Assembly: GCF_028743495.1 (NCBI RefSeq)
Contig: NZ_CP117968.1
Strand: one strand, 5' to 3'
Length of the DNA: 64,000 bases
From: Allobacillus halotolerans
Lineage (GTDB): Bacteria > Bacillota > Bacilli > Bacillales > Alkalibacillaceae
Of the stretch, positions 1 to 6,680 are shown piece after piece. Position numbers and translations under genes: made by a program. Numbering within the stretch: the first letter of the stretch is position 1; every line of letters begins with the position of its first letter. The notes beneath the pieces are model-generated. The model was given only the letters and a program-made list of their open reading frames with translations, was not told the DNA's origin and did no database searches.

Positions 1-697
1 GCCCATAAACCCGCTTAACATCCGACGACTGTTTCCCTTCAAGCCGCTTCTCAAGCGTTCGCTTCCAGTTAGGTGCGAGCAGTTCACATGATGCCAGCTG
101 ACTTGCTAGGTCTAAATCATCTTTCTGTTTGTACATGACGTTGTTGCAGGCTTCAATTGACCACTGAGGGTAAGGTCGTTCGATCAATTCCAAGTATGTA
201 TTTCCAGTAACATACCCTTCTTCAAGCACTCTAAAGTACCAACCGGTTAGACCGCTATTTTGTATGCGGAGCGCCAAATCGATTTGATTATATCTGCGAG
301 CTGGTTTCCAACACGGACGTCGTGGTTGAGAGACTTGAATGAGCGTTTCTCCATAGCGATAGGTGTCTCCGATGCAAATTGACTGTTCATCCGCATTTTG
401 AATGGCTAAATTTTCACCCATGCCGCCAACTTCCATTGTTGTATGCTCGATTTCTCTTTGCCAATAGTCGTAATGCTTTGTCGGATAAGCAAAGAGCGCT
501 TTTTCCGGACCGCCGTGATTCTTTTTATCGGCTACTTCATCGCCGATCAATCCGGTCTCGCTTAACCATATTTTTTCTTCAGTCGGCTTCTTGAACATGC
601 CGGTCTCCCACTGACGATTGATTCGTTTTTCGGCGTTGGGGTCGCCTAGTTGTTTGACTTTACCTTTAAAAAGTTGATCTATGTATGGCTGACTCAT
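1..697 (-). CDS. MOSC domain-containing protein (YiiM/YflK-like), 3' end outside window
   Basis: The reading frame opens with ATG at 697 (MSQPYIDQLFKGKVKQLGDP) and stays open to the window edge, so the C-terminus is missing. Features typical of the YiiM-like MOSC family are an N-terminal GxxxGDEVADKKNHGGPEKALFAY-type segment, GGMGENLAI, and the CxGDTYRYG stretch leading to a conserved Cys in QPRRPCWKPA. MOSC domains bind or transfer the molybdenum cofactor or sulfur; YiiM-type proteins are linked to reduction of N-hydroxylated compounds. It is followed upstream by about 185 bp of AT-rich DNA and then a 21-bp repeat array. Family assignment is good; the substrate is unknown. Confidence 0.8.
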   Translation of the reverse strand, partial: MSQPYIDQLFKGKVKQLGDPNAEKRINRQWETGMFKKPTEEKIWLSETGLIGDEVADKKNHGGPEKALFAYPTKHYDYWQREIEHTTMEVGGMGENLAIQNADEQSICIGDTYRYGETLIQVSQPRRPCWKPARRYNQIDLALRIQNSGLTGWYFRVLEEGYVTGNTYLELIERPYPQWSIEACNNVMYKQKDDLDLASQLASCELLAPNWKRTLEKRLEGKQSSDVKRVYG

Positions 698-882
698 TTA
701 TTTCACCTTTTCACAAATATTTTTTACCCAAAAAGACCTTGTATATCTACATTATAACGAATAAATACCGTGCTGTGTCTGTGAGGTTTTGAATGATTTT
801 GGCACTAACGTTGGTATGCACAAAAAATAGGCACTGGTCACGGTAACTATAGTTTTGATTGAAGGCATAATTCTTTCATTTC

Positions 883-1092
883 TTCAGGGTTATTTCAAAA
901 TTCTTCAGGGTTAATTCGCATTTCTTCAGGGTTAATTTGCAAAACTTCAGCGTTAATTCGCGTTGCTTCAGGGTTAATTCGCAAAGCTTCAGGGTTAATT
1001 TGCTTTCCTTCAGGGTTAATTCACGAAGCTTCAGGGTTTGTCTGCACTTCTTCAGTGTTAATCTGCTCTCCTTCAACATTAACACAAAAATC
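883..1092 (+). repeat. 21-bp tandem repeat array 1 (10 units)
   Basis: Ten head-to-tail units start at 883, 904, 925, 946, 967, 988, 1009, 1030, 1051 and 1072, exactly 21 bp apart. Consensus on the plus strand is TTCAGNGTTAATT, then YGC, then four variable bases and C. The last unit (TTCAACATTAAC...) is degenerate, as in the other arrays. The stop codon of the NERD gene lies in a further decayed unit at 1093-1104. Small reading frames run through it on both strands only because the period is a multiple of three. Confidence 0.9.
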
Positions 1093-1093
1093 T

Positions 1094-2146
1094 TTAACGC
1101 TGAGCTGCTCGGATCCTCCGCTCTACACTTTCCTCCTTCAACATCTTATTTAAATGAAACAAGTAATCGAAGTCGTCACTTTGATAGTTGTATGCGAGCT
1201 GATATTTTCGTAAATATTTATCTCCGTGACTTGTAGCCACTTTCTTCAGCATGTCTCGGGCTGTATGGCTTGATTCTAGTCCAGTAAATTTACGGAATGC
1301 TCGGTTCGTTATTTCCTTTCCATATAACAAGTAATAGTCTTTGAGTGCATTTTCGTGGGCTAACGCATCTCGGTGGTTACATCGCGGGCATTGCCATCTG
1401 CGTCTAGTCATTTTCATGCCAAGGTTTCCGCAGTTCATGCAGAAGTTTCCACGTTTGAGTTCACTTGGTTGGATTCGATTTTGTTTTAAGATGTCTGGTA
1501 GATAAGGGGTATTGTGGTGTGTGATTTGATTGGACAGATGGTTGATCTGTTTGACGGTGAGGTGGTTGTCGTGTTCATTGGATAATTCCCGAAATAATGA
1601 TGGCAGCCGCTGAAGGGAGATAACTCGTGATGCGTGGTGGGTGTTGGTGGATTCGATACGTAATCTCGTGTTGGAGTTGGTCATGACAACATAGTATTCG
1701 ATTGGTACGTTACTTAGCCCGAAATACTCTAGCCAATTCGTTAGTTGAAACGCTTGCTCTTCGGCTTGCAAAACAGGGTCTTCAAAAACTTTGAATTCCT
1801 CGCCCTTTGTCTGGATCACTTGATGTACCGTTTCATCAAATAATAGGTCGTCACTATAATATTTAGATTCGAGAATGAGTATAAATTTAGAGGAAATTAA
1901 GATAAAATCCATTTGGAAATGATTCGAATAAAAATTTAGCCGGATGTTCGGTAAGACCTTACAATAAGATGGAAATTTGCTGAGTGGATAAAGCAATCGT
2001 TTTTCACCGTGGAAGCCAGCGAATTCATTGCGTACCTTCTTTTGGATTTGCGGGTAACGCTCATGGCGGGTCGGTAATCGATGTTGCAAAGCGAGCAACA
2101 TAAGAATGTGGGGAGAGGGATAGAGGGTTAATTTTCGCGTAGACAA
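1094..2146 (-). CDS. NERD domain protein with C-terminal zinc ribbon
   Basis: The 350-residue protein carries a nuclease-related (NERD) domain in its N-terminal third. Residues D80 and E93-x-K95 (QMDF...ILESKYY) fit the PD-(D/E)xK nuclease core of this family. Around residues 232-256 a CxxC...CxxC zinc ribbon (CMNCGN ... CPRCNH) is visible, and the tail is basic with a predicted helical DNA-binding character. Start is TTG at 2146 with AAGGAG ten bases upstream. NERD proteins are thought to act in DNA processing; no specific role is known. The gene is isolated between two 21-bp repeat arrays and its stop codon falls in a decayed repeat unit. No membrane segment or signal peptide was seen. Confidence 0.75.
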   Translation of the reverse strand: MSTRKLTLYPSPHILMLLALQHRLPTRHERYPQIQKKVRNEFAGFHGEKRLLYPLSKFPSYCKVLPNIRLNFYSNHFQMDFILISSKFILILESKYYSDDLLFDETVHQVIQTKGEEFKVFEDPVLQAEEQAFQLTNWLEYFGLSNVPIEYYVVMTNSNTRLRIESTNTHHASRVISLQRLPSLFRELSNEHDNHLTVKQINHLSNQITHHNTPYLPDILKQNRIQPSELKRGNFCMNCGNLGMKMTRRRWQCPRCNHRDALAHENALKDYYLLYGKEITNRAFRKFTGLESSHTARDMLKKVATSHGDKYLRKYQLAYNYQSDDFDYLFHLNKMLKEESVERRIRAAQR

Positions 2147-2249
2147 GAGTCAATCGCTCCTTTTATTTTGTTGTACTTTTAAGTATAGCTAAATCTAGTT
2201 AAATGGCAAGTAGGTTACTAGATTAGCGTTGCTTCAATTTGTGTAAAGC

Positions 2250-2438
2250 TTTAGGGTTAATTCGTATTTCTTCAGTGTTAATTTGTGATCCTTCAGGGTT
2301 AATTCGCTAGGCTTCAGTGTTAATATGCGCACCTTCAGGGTTAATTCACGATCCTTCAGGGTTAATTTGCAAAGCTCCAGGGTTAATTCGCTCGTCTTCA
2401 GTGTTAATTCACAAACCTTCAGCATTAACCTACAAAAC
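2250..2438 (+). repeat. 21-bp tandem repeat array 2 (9 units)
   Basis: Units start at 2250, 2271, 2292, 2313, 2334, 2355, 2376, 2397 and 2418, in perfect 21-bp phase and in the same orientation as array 1. GGG and GTG variants of the TTCAGNGTTAATT core are mixed. The final unit is the degenerate TTCAGCATTAAC form, then a worn TCCAGCCCAACCC. The array lies between the NERD start and the terminator of the response regulator gene. The variable four bases differ from unit to unit. Confidence 0.9.
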
Positions 2439-2461
2439 TCCAGCCCAACCCACTCCAAAAC

Positions 2462-2490
2462 AAAAAAGACACCAACCAAAGTCAGTGCCT
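2462..2490 (-). terminator. Rho-independent terminator of the pilus/response-regulator operon
   Basis: On the minus strand GGCACTGAC-TTTG-GTTGGTGTC forms a nine-pair stem (with G-T pairs), followed by TTTTTT. The stem begins inside the stop codon of the response regulator gene. A near-identical terminator lies at 29083-29110, also next to a 21-bp array. Confidence 0.8.
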
Positions 2491-3217
2491 ACTTACTCGC
2501 GCGATCGTTCTTTTCCATTGAAAAGGAATAGCCGAAGCCTCTTACGGTGTGGATGTATCTAACGTCTTTCGATTTCTCTAGTTTTTTTCGCAAATTACGG
2601 ATGTGGACTTTAACGGTTTGGATATTGCCGGTGGCGTCCATGCTCCAGATGTCGTCATAGAGTTGGTCGTGGCTCCAGATTCGTTTGGGGTACTGGGCTA
2701 GTTGGATGAGTAGTTTCATTTCTTTGGCTGTCAACGGAATCATTTCGCCGTTTAAGTAGCATTTTTTGTTGTCGATGTGGATTTCTAGGTCGCCGTATTT
2801 TAATACTTTAGCGCCTTTTGCGAGGTTGACGTGGTAACGTCTGATGTTGGCGCGGATTCGTGCTTCGAGTTCGTTGAAGTCAAAGGGTTTTGTCACGTAG
2901 TCGTCGCCACCGAGTTCGAAGCAGGTGAGTTTATCGACCATTTGCTGACGTACACTGACAAAAATAATCGGGACAATTAATTGTTTGCGAATTTCCTGAC
3001 AAACTTCGAAGCCATCACGTCCGGGCATTTCGATGTCCAATAAGATGAGTTGCGGGATGGTGTGCGATATGATTTCCAATGCTTCGTCGCCGTTTTCAGC
3101 GGTTAAAACGGTGAATCCTTTTTGCTTCAAATAAAGCGCGGTCATCTCACGAAGATCACGGTCATCTTCAACGATTAACAGTTTATGTTTTCCGATTGTA
3201 TTCTCCTCCTTTTTCAA
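2489..3217 (-). CDS. OmpR/PhoB-family response regulator of the pilus operon
   Basis: A 242-residue two-component regulator. The receiver domain (about 10-125) has the acidic pocket E17-D18-D19, phosphoacceptor D61 in LILLDIEMPGRDG and K110 in YVTKPF. A winged-helix DNA-binding domain follows (about 140-235: LTAKEMKLL ... VKVHIRNLRKKL ... VRGFGY). It is the last gene after the two sortases and ends in a terminator. The likely partner is the histidine kinase at 10038-10922 upstream of the pilin genes. Start is uncertain: TTG at 3217 has a poor ribosome site, while a strong GGAGGAG inside the first codons sits eight bases before an ATC codon at 3196. Confidence 0.9.
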   Translation of the reverse strand: MKKEENTIGKHKLLIVEDDRDLREMTALYLKQKGFTVLTAENGDEALEIISHTIPQLILLDIEMPGRDGFEVCQEIRKQLIVPIIFVSVRQQMVDKLTCFELGGDDYVTKPFDFNELEARIRANIRRYHVNLAKGAKVLKYGDLEIHIDNKKCYLNGEMIPLTAKEMKLLIQLAQYPKRIWSHDQLYDDIWSMDATGNIQTVKVHIRNLRKKLEKSKDVRYIHTVRGFGYSFSMEKNDRASK

Positions 3218-3221
3218 ATCT

Positions 3222-3944
3222 TCATCGTCTCACACCGTAGACGACGAGCCGGTGAGTATTGGAACGATAGGGATGGCAAGTTAACAAGGTTGCTAGGTCT
3301 TTTCCTTCCTCCACTCGTAATGATTCAGTTTCATAAGGTAAAATGACGGCAGAGCTCTCAACTTGATAGACGAGCCGTTCGTCCAATGTATGAATATAAA
3401 AGACATCCCCTGGTTGAAGTTCGTCTAAGTTTCGAAACATTTCTTTCGTGCCCATTCCGCGGTGGCCCGCCAGTACGGTATGTGAATTGAGGCCTCCAAC
3501 GGGTAGTGATGAGCCTTCGACTTGGCCGATTCCTTGGGATAATGTATAGTCGCTCGCACCTAGGAGAATCGGAATATGTAAGCCAAGTTTCGGGATTTCA
3601 AGCGTTGCGAATGTATCAATATTGGTCGTATTGCCTTGAGAATCAGCGGTTAAGCTTCCCTCCTTTAGCACCTGACTGCAATCAGGATTTTCATGTGGAT
3701 TATATCCTTCCGTGAACGGGTCACTGAGTCCTTCGTCATTGCGAAAAATCGCTGTATTGCATTCACGTGCATCTTCAATTTTTTTCTGTTTTGTCGTTGT
3801 TGGGGTGGTTTCCGCTTCCGCATGAAAATCTTCTGCATATGATTGTTGGATTTGATTGTTGATGAATTGAGCTGCGTTAGGGTAAATGAGTATGATGACT
3901 CCAATTGCGAACAGGCCGACAATGAATCCTTTTTTCTTGTTCAT
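3222..3944 (-). CDS. Class C (pilin-polymerising) sortase, second copy
   Basis: A 240-residue sortase. It has an N-terminal membrane anchor (GFIVGLFAIGVIILIYP), a lid motif DPF at 75-77, and catalytic H161 (LAGHRG), C223 (TLLTCHPY) and R232 (NTHRLVV). The DPF lid is characteristic of class C sortases, which cross-link pilin subunits. It starts at ATG 3944, overlapping the stop of the preceding sortase by four bases (ATGA), with AGGTGG upstream; the frame extends further 5' but without support. Unlike its neighbour it ends right after the catalytic domain, with no C-terminal transmembrane helix. Confidence 0.88.
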   Translation of the reverse strand: MNKKKGFIVGLFAIGVIILIYPNAAQFINNQIQQSYAEDFHAEAETTPTTTKQKKIEDARECNTAIFRNDEGLSDPFTEGYNPHENPDCSQVLKEGSLTADSQGNTTNIDTFATLEIPKLGLHIPILLGASDYTLSQGIGQVEGSSLPVGGLNSHTVLAGHRGMGTKEMFRNLDELQPGDVFYIHTLDERLVYQVESSAVILPYETESLRVEEGKDLATLLTCHPYRSNTHRLVVYGVRR

Positions 3945-4789
3945 CGTCTTTTCCACCTTTTCCGACGTCGAATAAACCAATACGTTATAATCGCCATCAG
4001 TAAAATTGATAGAACAATCCATAGTAAAAATGTTGGTTTTTCAGCTTCAATGGCTGGTCCGTCTGGAGTGATTAGTGCGGCTGCTTCTTTGGTTTCTTCA
4101 GTAGGGATACGTTTACCTCGTACAAGTAGGCGGTGGGTGTTGATCATATACGGTTCACAAGTGATCAACGTCACGAGGTCTTCGGTAGGGTTGAATTCGA
4201 GCCAACTCGTTTCCGTTGGCAGGACAATTTGGATATCGTCCACTTCATACGTTAACGTTTCCCCTAAAGTATGGATTTGAAACTTATCTTTTACTTTTAT
4301 TTCATCTAAATCTCTAAACAACGTTGAGCTCGGTAAGCCGCGATGTCCGGTTAATGCCGCGTGGTTTCCTTTCCCACCAACGGGCAAAGATGAATTCGGC
4401 ATATGACCAATCCCTTGGCTGAGCACATCTTCGCTCACCCCATGATAGATCGGGATACGGACATCAATCGAGGGAATTTCAATACTTCCCATCGCCTCAC
4501 CGATATCCATGACATTTAAATAATGCTGATCTTCCTCAACTTCGCCATTTACTTCTTCAGCAAACGGATCTTCAATCGATACCGTTTGTTTTTGAATGGA
4601 AGCATTATATTCTTCCGCCTTCTGTCTCTCTTTCACTTTCTTCTCACTCGACATTTTTTCCCATGCTTCATTATGCTTGGTAATCGATGAATGGTGCGCC
4701 TGTGTATTTAACCAATCACTGACAATTGGATAAAAAAAGATACTGAGCCCAACGACAAATATCGCTGCCACGATGAATTTTCGGAACAT
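3941..4789 (-). CDS. Class C (pilin-polymerising) sortase, first copy
   Basis: A 282-residue enzyme with N-terminal anchor (FIVAAIFVVGLSIFFYP), lid motif DPF at 74-76, catalytic H149 (LTGHRG), C211 (LITCEPY) and R220 (NTHRLLV), then a C-terminal membrane helix (LLWIVLSILLMAIITYWF) and a basic tail. Both helices and the lid are typical of class C pilin sortases. ATG 4789 follows AAAGGTG at good spacing. It is translationally coupled to the second sortase. A 255-bp structured repeat separates it from the backbone pilin gene, so its expression may be lower than that of the pilins (inference). Confidence 0.9.
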   Translation of the reverse strand: MFRKFIVAAIFVVGLSIFFYPIVSDWLNTQAHHSSITKHNEAWEKMSSEKKVKERQKAEEYNASIQKQTVSIEDPFAEEVNGEVEEDQHYLNVMDIGEAMGSIEIPSIDVRIPIYHGVSEDVLSQGIGHMPNSSLPVGGKGNHAALTGHRGLPSSTLFRDLDEIKVKDKFQIHTLGETLTYEVDDIQIVLPTETSWLEFNPTEDLVTLITCEPYMINTHRLLVRGKRIPTEETKEAAALITPDGPAIEAEKPTFLLWIVLSILLMAIITYWFIRRRKRWKRR

Positions 4790-4816
4790 ACCACTCACCT
4801 TTTTCTTTTAAAAATT

Positions 4817-5071
4817 GGCTTTGTTAAGGTCCGTTGTTGATCTTGTGATCCGCTGCCGGTGGACGCTTTTACCCAAAGGGCATAAGGGCGACATCTGCGA
4901 TAAATCGCAGTGTCTTCTTTACCGCGGGCACGGCTCGAGCCTCCTCGGTAAAAAGGCACTTCCTGCGGGGTCTCGAGACTCGTGCTTTTCCCGCAGGAGT
5001 CGCCACCTTCGCTTCTCACAATTCAACAACTCAGTGCTACATTATTCGAAAATAAACACTAAACCTTAACT
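4817..5071. repeat. MITE-like structured interspersed repeat, copy 1
   Basis: About 255 bp without a credible gene. It has short terminal inverted repeats (GGCTTTGTTAAGGT at one end, AAACCTTAAC at the other) and several GC-rich hairpins, such as CCTGCGGG...CCCGCAGG and CTGCGAT..ATCGCAG. A related, shorter copy in inverted orientation lies at 45544-45740, and an end fragment near 13782-13806. Similar CTCCTGCGGG-bearing interspersed repeats are familiar from Bacillaceae intergenic regions (recall, not a search). Here it sits inside the pilus operon between backbone pilin and sortase. Confidence 0.75.
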
Positions 5072-5087
5072 GAAAATCACAAGCTAG

Positions 5088-6665
5088 TTAAACCATTTCT
5101 TTTCTGCGGTGACGAATATACAATACTAACGCTGTTCCCATCAGCAACGCACCGATCAGCGTGAAGAGTGACGTACCGATTCCGCCTGTTTGTGGCAGTT
5201 CCCAACCAGATTTATAGTTATCAACCTCTACGTCATGGTGGGCTTTTTGATCGTCAATCGTGATGCTAATTGGATTGTTCAATTTATTGTAAGGTTTCAT
5301 TTCGCCATCTTCTTCGTACATCGGAGCTTTCGTTTCGATCAACTCATATTCTCCGTAGTCGAGTTCGCCGAAATCATGTTTACCATTAGCGTCCGTTGTA
5401 CCTGTAAACGTTTCTTCTGTATTCACATTGACTAACTTAAATTCAGCTCCAGATAGGAACTCATTCGTGTCTCCATCTTGCTTGATGACGACCACAGAAC
5501 CCGCAGTCGGTAAAAGTGGTACAGGGTCAGTCGTTTTACTGCCGGACTGATCATGTTTGTTCGTAAAGTCTAAGGTCGCGTCGTTTGAAATTTCCTCGTT
5601 TGCCGTCGCTTCCTCTGAAATCAAGACGTCAAATTCAATGACTACTTGATTGACCGATTGGAAAGCTCCGAAATCATTCACCGTCCACGTCAACGTTTGA
5701 CCGTTTTGATTGAAATCAAACACACTCTCATCAACACCTGTAGCACTCCAACTGCCGACATAACTTAAGTCCTCATCCAACACATCGGTAATTTCAAAGT
5801 TTGTATACTCATGCATGTCACCCGGTACATCTACGGTAATCGAATAGGTGACTTCTTCCCCGCGGTTGCTGGAATCGACGCTGACGTCCTTTTCGATGTC
5901 TGGTTCCCGGTAGTTCACCGCTTCTACCGTAATATTTTCTTCACTATCTTTGACTGAGAATTCGATTCGCTGATCCCCCAAGACATAACCTTCAAGCGTA
6001 TGCGTCTCTTTAAAATAATATTCACCATAAGGTAAATTCTCCACTACTATTTTTCCGTCTTGATCTGTTGTGAAAGGTTCCGAGCCATCAACTAACTCGT
6101 CATCTTCTCCGTAAAGCTCGAATACAACGCCTGGCAGTCCTAAGAAATCATTACTACCATCCTTCTTCGTCAACTCAACGTCATTTCGGATCGTTTCGTT
6201 TTTCGGTAAAATGACGACATCGTAATTCACATCTGTACCATCTGCTGAAGTCATCGGCACATCTACAAAAAATTCTTCTTCATTTAAATTAACATGAGGC
6301 GGACCAGCTGTTTCTTGGACTTTATAGCGGCCAAGCGGGATGTTATGAATCACAATTTTCCCATCTAAGTCCGTAATCTCTGTGAATGATGCCGGGTTGC
6401 TGCCGACAGGTGACCACGTGTCGGTTGCTGCATCATATTCATGCGTTTGTGTTATTTCAAAAGTAACTCCTTCTAGCGGGTCACCTAAAGACGCACTCAT
6501 AAGCTCTGGCATTTCGTCGTCATACGGACCGTCAACTGGATCCTGTTCAAATTTATAAATCGTAAGCGATCCCTCTTGTGTCGCTGCTTCCTGCCCGGAT
6601 ACACTTAATGGAAGTAACAAACTGACAACCAACAGCATGATTAAACTTTTGGCTATTTTCTTCAT
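5088..6665 (-). CDS. Major (backbone) pilin, SpaA-type, LPXTG-anchored
   Basis: A 525-residue surface protein. A Sec signal peptide (MKKIAKSLIMLLVVSLLLPL) is followed by SpaA/Cna-B-like domains, each with an E-box-like motif (YKVQETAGP, YYFKETHTLEGY, YELIETKAP) expected to form intramolecular isopeptide bonds. A pilin-motif-like VVILPKN near residue 145 is a candidate for the sortase-linked lysine. The C-terminus is LPQTGGIG, a hydrophobic helix and RHRRKE. ATG 6665 follows GGGGAGG, 15 bp after the tip pilin gene. Role inferred: the polymerised shaft subunit assembled by the class C sortases downstream. Confidence 0.88.
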   Translation of the reverse strand: MKKIAKSLIMLLVVSLLLPLSVSGQEAATQEGSLTIYKFEQDPVDGPYDDEMPELMSASLGDPLEGVTFEITQTHEYDAATDTWSPVGSNPASFTEITDLDGKIVIHNIPLGRYKVQETAGPPHVNLNEEEFFVDVPMTSADGTDVNYDVVILPKNETIRNDVELTKKDGSNDFLGLPGVVFELYGEDDELVDGSEPFTTDQDGKIVVENLPYGEYYFKETHTLEGYVLGDQRIEFSVKDSEENITVEAVNYREPDIEKDVSVDSSNRGEEVTYSITVDVPGDMHEYTNFEITDVLDEDLSYVGSWSATGVDESVFDFNQNGQTLTWTVNDFGAFQSVNQVVIEFDVLISEEATANEEISNDATLDFTNKHDQSGSKTTDPVPLLPTAGSVVVIKQDGDTNEFLSGAEFKLVNVNTEETFTGTTDANGKHDFGELDYGEYELIETKAPMYEEDGEMKPYNKLNNPISITIDDQKAHHDVEVDNYKSGWELPQTGGIGTSLFTLIGALLMGTALVLYIRHRRKEMV

Positions 6666-6680
6666 TAAATAATTCCTCCC

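Noticed and set aside
883..1092. CRISPR array
   Set aside because: Spacing between cores is only about four bases, unit length is a fixed 21 bp, and no cas genes are present.
876..1236. Small frames across array 1 (and likewise at 2234-2562 and 28895-29140) encoding ELTLKxx or FRVNSxx repeats
   Set aside because: Frames are open on both strands because the 21-bp unit has no stop; conservation is at the DNA level including third positions, and there is no ribosome site.
4795..5069. Overlapping small genes between backbone pilin and sortase, and at 45560-45872
   Set aside because: They lie in the structured interspersed repeat and have no ribosome sites or recognisable domains.
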